DNA of 20,859 bases, taken from the IMG/VR virus record IMGVR_UViG_3300006802_000741, positions 1 through 20,859 of that record; one strand, written 5' to 3'. Position 1 is the first letter of the stretch. The number at the start of each line of letters is the position of its first letter. Shown here piece by piece: positions 5,487 through 13,295 of this stretch. This DNA is from a virus. Under the pieces are notes generated by a model, which saw only the letters and a program-made list of their open reading frames with translations, was not told where the DNA came from and made no database searches. Made by a program: the position numbers and the translations under genes.

Positions 5487-6101
5487 ATGCGAGCCAACAC
5501 GCGCCACATCTCTGGAATGCTTCAATTAGCATCACAAGCTGACATTATGTCTGGTCTTGATTGGTATGATCGCGCCTACAATTTAGCAGTGCGATTCATT
5601 CACACTTACGATGGTTTAACTATGGGTCAAGCTGTAGGCGTGATCAGTGCGCTTAGCCCAAACAACAAATGGGAACGTAACTGTATCGATGCTGAGGCTA
5701 TGATTAAAACCTGGCACATCGGTGGTGATTATAACGCCATCAAGGTGTGTACATTCAACAAAAACAAACAAAAGGCAATTGCTATTCTTAGTTTGGACAT
5801 GGAATCAGTAGACACTGAGGCCATTGCTAACATCCTAAGTGGGCAGAAAGTAGTCGCATTTTATCGCTCAATCATGGGAGATAAGAATGCTGTCTGTGTT
5901 GATGGTCACGCCTACGCTATCTTTATTGGGGAACGTGTTCCTGCAAGCAAGACCCCATCAATCGCGCCTAAGTTGTTTGAAACCATTCAACGTGCCTATC
6001 AACTAGTTGCTAAGCGCAGCGTAGATCTCTGCGGTGTTGAATTGTCCCCAACACAGGTTCAGGCTGTTACTTGGGTCACCTATCGGAGACTAATCAAATG
6101 A
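5487..6101 (+). CDS. Conserved phage protein, possibly HhH-GPD-like (DUF7178-like)
   Basis: 204 aa. The central AVGVISALSPNNKWERNCIDAEAM block and the C-terminal AVCVDGHAYAIFIGERVP...PTQVQAVTWVTYRRL block are the features of a phage family I remember as DUF7178. The helical arrangement with a conserved CVDGHA segment recalls the helix-hairpin-helix glycosylase fold (an Asp after a hairpin), but no HhH hairpin GxG motif is obvious. A DNA glycosylase or lyase role is therefore only a suggestion. No membrane segment. The next gene begins in its stop (ATGA). Confidence 0.85.
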   Translation: MRANTRHISGMLQLASQADIMSGLDWYDRAYNLAVRFIHTYDGLTMGQAVGVISALSPNNKWERNCIDAEAMIKTWHIGGDYNAIKVCTFNKNKQKAIAILSLDMESVDTEAIANILSGQKVVAFYRSIMGDKNAVCVDGHAYAIFIGERVPASKTPSIAPKLFETIQRAYQLVAKRSVDLCGVELSPTQVQAVTWVTYRRLIK

Positions 6102-6367
6102 GCTACTTTCTCAACACTTACGAACTTGACGAGGTATTTCCAATGACTGAAACTGTTTCCCTGCGCTACACCCTTGATGAGGAATGTCCCATTGATGAGT
6201 ACATGGATGAGGGTATTGTTCATGACTATGAGATTCATGGTGGTAACTATGTTGTTCGCTTTAATGGGGTTGATGAAACTTTGATTGAATCAATGAACCC
6301 TGATGATCTTGCTGAGTTCTTTGGTATTGAGTCTGAGTTTGTTATTGCTGTTGAGGTGATAGAATGA
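6098..6367 (+). CDS. Acidic small early protein
   Basis: 89 aa from ATG 6098, which overlaps the upstream stop by 4 nt (ATGA), so translation is probably coupled. Rich in Asp/Glu (DEECPIDEYMDEGIVHDYE; MNPDDLAEFFGIESEF). Strong negative charge is a feature of DNA-mimic inhibitors of nucleases and polymerases made early by phages, which is only a speculation here. No recognised family. Confidence 0.75.
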   Translation: MSYFLNTYELDEVFPMTETVSLRYTLDEECPIDEYMDEGIVHDYEIHGGNYVVRFNGVDETLIESMNPDDLAEFFGIESEFVIAVEVIE

Positions 6368-6516
6368 GTCACCTCAAAAACATTCTATTATTCCTAATCC
6401 CTTTCACGATCACCTATGCTATCATCTCCGATCTTGGGAAGCCCCAACATCATTATCATTCCCCTAATCCTATTGGTGGGTCTGATCAAAATCTATCGCA
6501 ACCTCATGGTAATTAA
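6364..6516 (+). CDS. 50-aa membrane-anchored peptide
   Basis: ATGA overlap with the gene before. The N-terminus MSHLKNILLFLIPFTITYAI forms one hydrophobic helix after two basic residues, followed by a His/Pro/Asn-rich tail. Predicted signal anchor with a periplasmic tail. Runs to TAA 6514-6516, and the next ATG follows immediately. Supported by spacing on both sides; no family known. Confidence 0.6.
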   Translation: MSHLKNILLFLIPFTITYAIISDLGKPQHHYHSPNPIGGSDQNLSQPHGN

Positions 6517-6684
6517 ATGATCATGGCGCAATCCTTAAAACAACAGGTCAGGGCTGCTATCAAACGTGGCAACACTGAGTTAGCTCTTGAGTTACTGAAG
6601 GGGCTTGAGAATCCAAAACCACCAAAACCCAAGAAACCCTCTAAGTTGGATCAACCTTATTACTTCCCATTTGTTTACTACTAA
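6517..6684 (+). CDS. 55-aa small protein with a Pro/Lys hinge
   Basis: Begins directly after the previous stop (MIMAQSLKQQ; the second Met at 6523 is an alternative). A helical N-half (VRAAIKRGNTELALELLKGLE) is followed by a PKPPKPKKPSK hinge and an aromatic C-terminus (QPYYFPFVYY). The stop TAA overlaps the next ATG by 1 nt. Unknown function; placement supports expression. Confidence 0.65.
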   Translation: MIMAQSLKQQVRAAIKRGNTELALELLKGLENPKPPKPKKPSKLDQPYYFPFVYY

Positions 6685-6926
6685 TGAGCAAGGCAACAAA
6701 GGATCAGGAACCTGACTTTGGAGAGTTCCCACCAGAGATAAAGCGTCTCATCATCCAAATAAAGGATCATGGATCAGACACCCTAGATGAGATGCAACGT
6801 ATGCTGGTTGTTCAGATCTTCCGAACAGCAGCAATGACAACAGATCCTAGGATTATCTGGGTTCGTAATAAGATTCAAGAGGCACACCTTGAGTATTGCT
6901 TCCGATTACCAACAAGGAAGCGATGA
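6684..6926 (+). CDS. Small early hypothetical protein
   Basis: 80 aa, starting in TAATG. Predominantly helical, with FPPEIKRLIIQIKDHGSDTLDEMQ and a basic end (RLPTRKR). Not recognised. Its stop overlaps the following start by 4 nt (ATGA at 6923). Confidence 0.7.
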   Translation: MSKATKDQEPDFGEFPPEIKRLIIQIKDHGSDTLDEMQRMLVVQIFRTAAMTTDPRIIWVRNKIQEAHLEYCFRLPTRKR

Positions 6927-7129
6927 TTAAACCTTGGTCGTTTTCTTTTCCTGATGGAACAAAGGGTTGTGTTATGGCGGAGAATAAATCTCATGCCATA
7001 ATGACAATAATTGAACTTAACCCAACACAACTGATTGAAACGCTGTCCCTCTATTTGGAACCTGAATGGACTTCGAATCCGCTTTGCGAATCACAAGCCG
7101 CCAACACCTGCCCCACCCAGAAGAGTTAG
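6923..7129 (+). CDS. Small early hypothetical protein
   Basis: 68 aa from ATG 6923 (ATGA overlap). Begins MIKPWSFSFPDGTKGCVMAENKSHAI, a beta-hairpin-like start followed by a helix. The last third overlaps the next gene by 64 nt in another frame, the longest overlap in the early block. Function unknown. Confidence 0.65.
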   Translation: MIKPWSFSFPDGTKGCVMAENKSHAIMTIIELNPTQLIETLSLYLEPEWTSNPLCESQAANTCPTQKS

Positions 7130-7311
7130 CTACTCACCTGAGTGAGGTATTGACATGGAGGCAACTTAGGAAACTTGCCAAACGCAACAACATCAAACAG
7201 TACAGTTACCTCAACAAAAAGGGATTAGCTACTGTTCTTGCTTATCAAGCCTTTAACAAGGCATCACGTTATCCACAAATACATGGATTGGAAATCGTAC
7301 AAGGGAATTGA
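7066..7311 (+). CDS. Small protein with a Rho-N/SAP-like helical motif
   Basis: 81 aa. The segment LTWRQLRKLAKRNNIKQYSYLNKKGLATVLA follows the helix-extended loop-helix pattern (LxxLAKxxxIxxYSxxxKxxLxxxL) of Rho N-terminal and SAP domains, which bind nucleic acid. The start at 7066 is the only ATG in frame before this domain. It could bind DNA or RNA during takeover; this is inferred from pattern only. Confidence 0.7.
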   Translation: MDFESALRITSRQHLPHPEELATHLSEVLTWRQLRKLAKRNNIKQYSYLNKKGLATVLAYQAFNKASRYPQIHGLEIVQGN

Positions 7312-7603
7312 TTATGAAGCTCAGCTTTATGAACTTCTTCATTGTAGTTTGGATCGTCTCATTGATCTTGGGTCCAGGTTAGAAGCACATGGAGATGTTC
7401 TTGCTACCCATGAAAAAGACATGGAAACAGGAGAACTTACAAAGCTTCCTGATGTTCACCCTGAGGACCTATTGATTGCACAACTAGGATTAGATGGTGC
7501 TGAAGAAGAGATTGAAGCAACACAGGAACTAGTTAAGATTGTGTCTAGGATAATGATAATCCGTAACGCTAGAGAAATCATTCGATCATCTGAAGCATCC
7601 TGA
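7283..7603 (+). CDS. Hypothetical helical protein upstream of RNA polymerase
   Basis: 106 aa from ATG 7283 (MDWKSYKG); an upstream in-frame start at 7238 would overlap the previous gene much further. Largely alpha-helical, acidic, with possible coiled coil in the C-terminal half (GAEEEIEATQELVKIVSRIM). Ends 3 nt before the RNA polymerase start. Unknown function. Confidence 0.7.
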   Translation: MDWKSYKGIDYEAQLYELLHCSLDRLIDLGSRLEAHGDVLATHEKDMETGELTKLPDVHPEDLLIAQLGLDGAEEEIEATQELVKIVSRIMIIRNAREIIRSSEAS

Positions 7604-7606
7604 TTT

Positions 7607-9943
7607 ATGGCAACCACTGAGCAACTCGCCCGTCAGTTACAGCGAGAACTTGATGCCCGTAGTGAGGCAATCAAACGCCTAAGGGAACGTACTAGGACTG
7701 CTGAGGAACGCTGCTATGCCAGTTCGACTGTATATGGATCTGCCTTTATCAGCAAAGGATTAGAACTTATTACAGAGCAAATTAGCAATCAACTTCATGT
7801 AATTAATTTAGGAAGGGCTTCTGATAAAGCAGATGCCATTCTTTCTATTCAAAGTTGTGAACCTTGTGTATTGGCTTTGATTACTGCCAAGGGTGTTCTT
7901 GACATTCTTGGAATGCGTAGAATTGAAGATCTTACTTATAAAGCAGCTACAACTCATATTGGAAATTTGGTTTATCATCAAATGATGTTAGATCAATTTT
8001 GTAATGAGAATGCTGATTTATTTAATAAGACTCGTCTTCACATTCACGATCACAAAGGCTATTCGTACAAGGTTCAACGGTATCGGGCGGTTATGAGGCG
8101 CTACGAAATCACACTTTTGAAATGGAGCAACACCGTAAAACACTTGGTTGGTGCCTGGTTAGTAGATCAACTTGCTCGTGCCACCGGATGGATCACCACC
8201 AGGATCGGCTACAAGGGCAAGAAAGACAAGCTGACCTACCTGGTATACCATCCAGAGTTTTTAGAGGCCAAGGAGGCGCTCCTAGAGCAGGCTGAGGCAC
8301 TTGCGGCATGTATGTGGCCTATGCTGTGCGAACCCAACGACTGGACGACTGTCCACAAAGGGGGGTATTTGACCAATGATTTGAGGAGGCTGACAAAGCT
8401 GATCAGGACTAGGGTTTTGGGGGAAGGGCTATTATTACCAGACAGCAAGGCCCTCGTCATGCTGAACCTGCTCCAGAAGGTGCCCTATCGGATCAACGAC
8501 AGGGTTCTCCAACTAGCCAACTTCTGTATGGAACGCCGCCTTGTGGTGGGTAAATTCCGAGCGGAGGAGCCAACACCTCCACCGCCAAAGCCAGAGCCGT
8601 GGGAAACAGCCTCGGAAGAGGATCAAGTTTCTTATCGGAGAATGAGGACCAAGATTGAAGATCGGAACTCAGCTCTTGCACAGAAGAATTACAGGACAAC
8701 TGAAGCCCTGTATGTAGCTAACAAGTACAAAGGAGAAACCTTTTGGATTCCCTGGTCGTTTGACTTCCGGGGAAGAGTCTATCCAATTCCAACTAGCTTT
8801 AGTCCACAAGGAACAGACTTTGAAAAAAGTCTTATTTACTTTGAGGAAGAAGGGCCAGTTAATGAGTGGTGGTTAGCCTTTCAGGTTGCTACTACTTATG
8901 GACTGGACAAGGCTCCTATGGATGAAAGAATAACATGGGTCAATAACAACCATGAATTCTTGAGTCATCTTGCTGATGATCCTGAGGGAACAATCTCTGA
9001 GTGGTCACAGGTAGAGGAACCTTGGTGTTTTATTGCTGCTGTGTTGGAGTATGATCAATGTGTTATCAAGGGAACTAAGAAGACTTCTGGTCTTCCTGTG
9101 TCTGTTGATGCTACTTGTTCTGGTCTACAACATTTGTCAGCATTGGCATTGGATCGGACTGCTGCTGAAATGGTTAATGTTGTTCCCACTGACAAACCTT
9201 CTGACGGGTATTTGATTGTTGCGGAGAAAGCAAAGGAAGTTCTTCCTGAACAGCTTCACAATCACATCACAAGAAAAGTCACCAAACGAACTGTTATGAC
9301 TACGCCTTACGGTGTCACCCTTAATAGTGCTAGGGACTACATTCGTCAGGAACTCAAGGATGTTGAACTTGAGCAAGGTGAGTTACAGATGATAGTTAAA
9401 GCTATCTATCAGTACGGTGTCAGGCAAGTCTTTGATGGTCCTTGTCGATCAATGGAGTTTATCCAAAAGGTTGCTGGGGAACGTATCAAAAGTGGAGCTA
9501 CATCCATTGATTGGGTTACTCCTTCTGGTTTTCCTGTTCATCAGGAATACCGTTGTAATGAAGTTGAAAGAGTTCGCACAAGATTACTTGGTGAACGCAT
9601 TGCTTCTTACTTGTTGAAGGAGTGGGAAGATCGACAGATTGACCTAAAGAAGGCTAAGGTAGCTGCTAGCCCGAACCTAATCCACAGCCTTGATGCAGCC
9701 CTTCTTCACCTTGTCTTTGCCGAATGGGAGAGGCCCTTCACCGTCATTCACGACTGTGTGTTGGGACGTTCCTGTGACATGGACGACATGGGCAGTGCGA
9801 TCAGGGACAAGTTCATTGAGATCTACTCACAGCCAGTTCTTAAGGATTGGTCCAGGCAACTGGGGGTTGACTTTGATGAGAGTGTCATGTTAAATACTCT
9901 TGACATCAATGATGTCCAACAATCCGCTTATTTCTTTTGTTGA
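7607..9943 (+). CDS. Single-subunit T7-like DNA-directed RNA polymerase
   Basis: 778 aa (T7 gp1 is 883). It transcribes the middle and late genes from phage promoters without sigma factors. Catalytic features by T7 comparison: SFDFRGRVYPI block; motif A with Asp501 in VDATCSGLQH (T7 Asp537); motif B THVTKR-like RKVTKRTVMTTPYG with Lys560 and Tyr568 (T7 Lys631, Tyr639); motif C Asp716 in VIHDC (T7 Asp812). The C-terminus ...SAYFFC matches the aromatic end (FAFA in T7) that sits in the active site. The N-terminal domain is shorter than in T7, and a Pro-rich linker (TPPPPKPEP) precedes the palm. Base composition shifts sharply within the gene (28-33% GC near 7740-7980, 55-58% near 8160-8580), suggesting recombination. 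Lying 2.7 kb from the operon start, it should be an early gene read by host polymerase. Confidence 0.98.
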   Translation: MATTEQLARQLQRELDARSEAIKRLRERTRTAEERCYASSTVYGSAFISKGLELITEQISNQLHVINLGRASDKADAILSIQSCEPCVLALITAKGVLDILGMRRIEDLTYKAATTHIGNLVYHQMMLDQFCNENADLFNKTRLHIHDHKGYSYKVQRYRAVMRRYEITLLKWSNTVKHLVGAWLVDQLARATGWITTRIGYKGKKDKLTYLVYHPEFLEAKEALLEQAEALAACMWPMLCEPNDWTTVHKGGYLTNDLRRLTKLIRTRVLGEGLLLPDSKALVMLNLLQKVPYRINDRVLQLANFCMERRLVVGKFRAEEPTPPPPKPEPWETASEEDQVSYRRMRTKIEDRNSALAQKNYRTTEALYVANKYKGETFWIPWSFDFRGRVYPIPTSFSPQGTDFEKSLIYFEEEGPVNEWWLAFQVATTYGLDKAPMDERITWVNNNHEFLSHLADDPEGTISEWSQVEEPWCFIAAVLEYDQCVIKGTKKTSGLPVSVDATCSGLQHLSALALDRTAAEMVNVVPTDKPSDGYLIVAEKAKEVLPEQLHNHITRKVTKRTVMTTPYGVTLNSARDYIRQELKDVELEQGELQMIVKAIYQYGVRQVFDGPCRSMEFIQKVAGERIKSGATSIDWVTPSGFPVHQEYRCNEVERVRTRLLGERIASYLLKEWEDRQIDLKKAKVAASPNLIHSLDAALLHLVFAEWERPFTVIHDCVLGRSCDMDDMGSAIRDKFIEIYSQPVLKDWSRQLGVDFDESVMLNTLDINDVQQSAYFFC
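8411..8439 (+). repeat. Repeat copy 2, inside the RNA polymerase gene
   Basis: Encodes RVLGEGLLLP in the polymerase N-terminal half; 8422-8439 is identical to 2742-2759 in the terminase 3' flank, and 26/29 match over the longer span. Read in the same frame, copy 1 would encode RGLVEGLLLP. Confidence 0.85.
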
Positions 9944-10206
9944 TGGATTACTCACTGTCTGACATTGCTGAACGGTTGTGTCTTCATGTCTCTGTTGTGG
10001 AGAATTATGAGGAAGAATGGTTGGCACAGCAGGATCAAGTTGATGAGGACTTTATGTCTGAATCGTTTTATGATTTCCTGTGCCGTACCTTTGCTGAGTG
10101 TGCGTTTTTAATTCATGCTGTTGAAACAGAAGCTAATGCAATGGAGTGTCTGGAAGTTTATGATGAGACATACACCAGCATTGCCGGTGCTTTGAATTAT
10201 GAATGA
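9943..10206 (+). CDS. Acidic hypothetical protein after RNA polymerase
   Basis: 87 aa from ATG 9943, overlapping the polymerase stop by 1 nt (TGATG). Strongly acidic (NYEEEWLAQQDQVDEDF; VETEANAMECLEVYDE), soluble, with four Cys. In T7 several small middle-gene inhibitors lie downstream of gene 1, including gp2, an inhibitor of host RNA polymerase; by place and charge a similar job is conceivable but there is no sequence match. Confidence 0.75.
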   Translation: MDYSLSDIAERLCLHVSVVENYEEEWLAQQDQVDEDFMSESFYDFLCRTFAECAFLIHAVETEANAMECLEVYDETYTSIAGALNYE

Positions 10207-10414
10207 CACCGAATCCATGTTGATGGATCTCATCATTCCATCAGATGCTTATGCACTTGAATTGGCTGAGCAATTTAACATTGAGTATGGATTGCGTTGG
10301 ATACCTGAGTACGTCCAGTACTTGGCAACCAAATGTGATCTGCTCTTAGATGACAATCTAATTGATCATCTTTCCCTCTTCGCTACCCACGAACAAATCA
10401 CCAAAAATGTCTGA
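10199..10414 (+). CDS. Small hypothetical protein before SSB
   Basis: 71 aa, starting 8 nt inside the previous gene and ending 8 nt inside the SSB gene. Helical and acidic (DLIIPSDAYALELAEQF; CDLLLDDNLIDHL). No family recognised. The two identical-size overlaps argue that it is translated. Confidence 0.7.
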   Translation: MNDTESMLMDLIIPSDAYALELAEQFNIEYGLRWIPEYVQYLATKCDLLLDDNLIDHLSLFATHEQITKNV

Positions 10415-10985
10415 CTCTCGTTTTATTATCACCACCACCCTTGAAGGGTACATCAACGCTCTGTTGCCTTCTGGTAAGTTCAACAACTGTACCATTGGCT
10501 TCCGCATTCCTGAGGAGGAGCTATCTAAGTTTGATGCTGTCTATGAGCAAGCCCTTGAATGGGGCAAGAACAAGATGGCAGGCAAGCGATTCTCTGCTGA
10601 ACTCCCTAAGTGGGATGAAGAGGGATTCGTTAAGGTGTCTTACGGTGGTGATTCCACAAGCCCTATGTTCCCTTGGGTTGATACTGATGGGGTTCCCATT
10701 GACATGGACACCCAAATCTGGAAGGGCACTGTTGTTAAGCTCATCGTTGATCTGAAGCCTTATGTGTTCGGAGCAAAGGTGGGTTGTTCCCTCAAGGTAC
10801 GTGGAGCACAGATTCTCAAGCTGGTTAGCGGCGGAGGTTCTGATAGTGGCGGCCTTGATGAAAGCAGCGTGGCAGCTCTCTTTGGTAAGTCGGATGGTTT
10901 CAAGACTGGTAGCCCCAGCTTTGAGCCGAATGAGGATCCAGGGAAAGGCCCTGTCGGTTATGATGAAGACGACGTTCCCTTCTGA
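10407..10985 (+). CDS. ssb: Single-stranded DNA-binding protein (T7 gp2.5-like)
   Basis: 192 aa from ATG 10407 (MSDSRF), chosen over an upstream in-frame start that would read through the previous gene. The protein coats ssDNA at the fork and promotes annealing. An OB-fold-like core (DAVYEQALEWGKNKM; WKGTVVKLIVDLKPYVFGAKVGCSLKVRGAQILKL) is followed by a Gly/Ser linker and an acidic tail GYDEDDVPF with a terminal Phe. T7 gp2.5 uses such a tail to bind the polymerase, and bacterial SSB ends similarly (DDDIPF). Position between RNA polymerase and endonuclease I equals T7 gene 2.5. Confidence 0.92.
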   Translation: MSDSRFIITTTLEGYINALLPSGKFNNCTIGFRIPEEELSKFDAVYEQALEWGKNKMAGKRFSAELPKWDEEGFVKVSYGGDSTSPMFPWVDTDGVPIDMDTQIWKGTVVKLIVDLKPYVFGAKVGCSLKVRGAQILKLVSGGGSDSGGLDESSVAALFGKSDGFKTGSPSFEPNEDPGKGPVGYDEDDVPF

Positions 10986-10987
10986 TC

Positions 10988-11131
10988 ATGGATAAGTACG
11001 CCGTCTTGGAACGTATTGCTGATCTTGAAGAGGAGATGCTGATGTATGATTATACCGAACCCAAACGGTATGAGATTGACAAGCAGATCCAAAATCTTGA
11101 AGATTGGCTAGAGGATCTTAGGGCAGGATAA
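10988..11131 (+). CDS. 47-aa coiled-coil peptide
   Basis: ATG 2 nt after the SSB stop; frame runs to TAA 11129-11131, which overlaps the endonuclease ATG by one base. MDKYAVLERIADLEEEMLM and a second helix IDKQIQNLEDWLEDL have Leu/Ile heptad spacing, so a short coiled coil or helical hairpin is likely. Net acidic. Its fixed place between SSB and endonuclease I suggests a partner of one of them, which is inference only. Confidence 0.7.
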   Translation: MDKYAVLERIADLEEEMLMYDYTEPKRYEIDKQIQNLEDWLEDLRAG

Positions 11132-11508
11132 TGCCAAAATACCGTAGCCGACTAGAAGAAAAGCTGGCACGGTGGTTTGAACTGAATGGGCACCAGTTTG
11201 AATATGAAACTCTAAAGCTTAACTACACCTTGTCTGCTGTTTATACACCAGACTTTATCTTGCCCAACGGGGTTATCTTGGAAGCCAAGGGTTACTTCAA
11301 ACCAGAAGATCGGAGAAAGATGTTAGCCATTAAAAAGCAACATCCGAATCTTGATATTCGACTTGTCTTCCAACAGCCCTACAACACGCTCACAAAGACC
11401 AGCAAGACTACCTACGCTAAGTGGGCAGAGAAGTATGGTTTCCTGTGGGCACCCGCACACGCTATTCCACTTGATTGGTTCGATGATCTCAACTGCAACG
11501 GCAACTAA
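11131..11508 (+). CDS. Endonuclease I, Holliday junction resolvase (T7 gp3-like)
   Basis: 125 aa (T7 gp3 is 149). It resolves branched DNA before packaging and helps break host DNA. The catalytic core matches T7: a Glu in SRLEEKL (T7 Glu20), Asp in YTPDFILPNG (T7 Asp55), then Glu and Lys in ILEAKG (T7 Glu65, Lys67). HPNLDIRLVFQ and KYGFLWA follow as in T7. Only a short N-terminal arm is present before the core. AGG lies about 8 nt before the ATG. The following gene starts 26 nt before its stop. Confidence 0.95.
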   Translation: MPKYRSRLEEKLARWFELNGHQFEYETLKLNYTLSAVYTPDFILPNGVILEAKGYFKPEDRRKMLAIKKQHPNLDIRLVFQQPYNTLTKTSKTTYAKWAEKYGFLWAPAHAIPLDWFDDLNCNGN

Positions 11509-11710
11509 GGAACAAATCCTTAAGCAACTTGGTGAGCGTTTCGCTGACACGCTTGTTGAATGTCTGGATTATGTCCATACAAAGGACATTACTCCTGATG
11601 ACATTGCCAAGTTGATTATTGATGAGCTTGAAGACTGGATGGCTTATCACGCTTCAATGACTAATGCTGCTGAATCGGTTCGACATGCACTCCGAGAGCG
11701 AGTTTCTTAG
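11483..11710 (+). CDS. Hypothetical protein between endonuclease and primase
   Basis: 75 aa from ATG 11483 (MISTATATKEQILKQLGERF). Largely helical and acidic (DYVHTKDITPDDIAKLIIDELEDW). Overlaps both neighbours by 26 nt, so three frames are interleaved at its ends. Not recognised; conserved small proteins occur at this place in other cyanopodoviruses as far as I recall. Confidence 0.7.
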   Translation: MISTATATKEQILKQLGERFADTLVECLDYVHTKDITPDDIAKLIIDELEDWMAYHASMTNAAESVRHALRERVS

Positions 11711-13295
11711 GCACGAACCATGTCCTAGTTGTGGTAGTAGTGATGCCCTTGCTCGTTATACTGACGGACATGGGCATTGCTTTTCCTGCCTCTACTACGA
11801 ACATGGGGACGACACCGCACCACCCACCACACCTACCCAAAAGCGATTCATGGACTTTACTGGGGACTTTGTTCCTCTCAAAGGTAGAAACCTAAGGGAA
11901 GATACCTTAAAGAAGTTCAACGTTCGATATGACCACGACACCAAAACCATTCGGTTCCCCTACTACTCTCAAGCTGGCCAACTGGTTGGATTCAAGAGTA
12001 GGGACACCGACAAGGACTTTAGGTGGACTGGTAAGAACGAAGATCACGCCTTGTTTGGACAACAACTATGGGGTCGTGGTAAGGAGATTGTCAGCACGGA
12101 GGGTGAGTTAGATTGCCTTAGTGTGTATCAACTCCGCCCCACCTGGCCGGTAGTTAGCCTACCTAACGGCGCTGCTGGTGCCAAGAAGGCCCTCCAACAC
12201 CAGCTAAAGTGGTTGATGGGGTTTGAATCAATCATCCTCTTCTTCGATAACGACGAGGCGGGACAACAGGCAGCACAAGACTGTGCTAGTTTGTTTCCAC
12301 ATGATCGGCTGTTTATCGCACGACTTGACTCTTACAAGGATGCTAATGAAGCTCTCATCGCAAAGGATTATGAGGCAATCACCTCAGCAATTCTCTGGAA
12401 CAAGAAGCCTTACTCCCCAAAAACTGTCATCGATGGAAGAGACCTATTCTCTCTCGCCACTCGCCCACTTCATGGCAGGGATGCTAATTGGCCCTTTACT
12501 GCTCTTGACAGCATCACTAGTGGTCTTCGAAAAGGAGAACTCGTCACGATCACAGCCGGTTCAGGAGTCGGTAAGAGTACCTTCTGTGGTGAGATAGCCC
12601 AGGCTCTTGTTGATCAGGGTGAGAAGGTTGGATACATTGCCCTTGAGGAAAGTCTTCAACGGACTGCCCTTAGGTTGATGTCCGTCAAAGCCAACAAACC
12701 CCTTCATCTAAACAATGAACTGCCTGAGGAAGATCTTAAAAGGGCTTTTGATGCTTCTCTTGGCACCGGCTCAGTATATCTACGTGATGGCTTTGGGTCT
12801 GTGGATCCTGATAGCATTCTCAGTGATTGTCGTTTCATGGCCCTTGCAAAAGAGGTTGGGTGGATTGTATTGGACCACCTATCTATTCTTATGTCGGGTA
12901 ATGAGAGTCATGACGAACGTAAGCTTATAGATGTAACCATGACCAAGCTCCGCTCCTTTGTGGAGGAGACTGGTATTGGTATGCTCCTGATCAGCCACCT
13001 GAAGCGCCCACAAGGCGACAAGGGGCACGAGGATGGCCAACAGGTTAGCCTTGGGCAGCTACGGGGCAGCCACAGCATCGTACAGCTCTCAGACATGGTG
13101 ATTGCTCTTGAGCGCAACCTCTCTGCTGGAGACAACATGGCCAACATCAAGGTTCTTAAGAATCGCTTTAATGGTCAGACCGGACAGGCCGGAACCATCA
13201 CATTCAACGGATCTACTGGTAGAATGACCGAAGATCTATCAACCGCCTTCAAGCCCACCCCAACCTATGATGACGATGACCCCTATGGATTCTGA
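11685..13295 (+). CDS. DNA primase-helicase (T7 gp4-like)
   Basis: 536 aa from ATG 11685 (T7 gp4 is 566). One protein primes lagging-strand synthesis and unwinds the fork as a hexamer. A zinc site of four Cys (13, 16, 32, 35) has the T7 CX2C-X15-CX2C spacing. TOPRIM motifs: EGELDCL (Glu139) and FFDNDEAG (Asp188, Asp190). Helicase motifs: Walker A GSGVGKST (Lys297), a Glu in IALEES, Walker B GWIVLDHLS, the HLKRP...SLGQLRGSHSIVQLSD block, and an Arg-finger candidate in KNRFNGQTG. The C-terminus YDDDDPYGF is acidic with a terminal Phe, as in T7 where it contacts the polymerase. It is not split or frameshifted. Confidence 0.97.
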   Translation: MHSESEFLRHEPCPSCGSSDALARYTDGHGHCFSCLYYEHGDDTAPPTTPTQKRFMDFTGDFVPLKGRNLREDTLKKFNVRYDHDTKTIRFPYYSQAGQLVGFKSRDTDKDFRWTGKNEDHALFGQQLWGRGKEIVSTEGELDCLSVYQLRPTWPVVSLPNGAAGAKKALQHQLKWLMGFESIILFFDNDEAGQQAAQDCASLFPHDRLFIARLDSYKDANEALIAKDYEAITSAILWNKKPYSPKTVIDGRDLFSLATRPLHGRDANWPFTALDSITSGLRKGELVTITAGSGVGKSTFCGEIAQALVDQGEKVGYIALEESLQRTALRLMSVKANKPLHLNNELPEEDLKRAFDASLGTGSVYLRDGFGSVDPDSILSDCRFMALAKEVGWIVLDHLSILMSGNESHDERKLIDVTMTKLRSFVEETGIGMLLISHLKRPQGDKGHEDGQQVSLGQLRGSHSIVQLSDMVIALERNLSAGDNMANIKVLKNRFNGQTGQAGTITFNGSTGRMTEDLSTAFKPTPTYDDDDPYGF

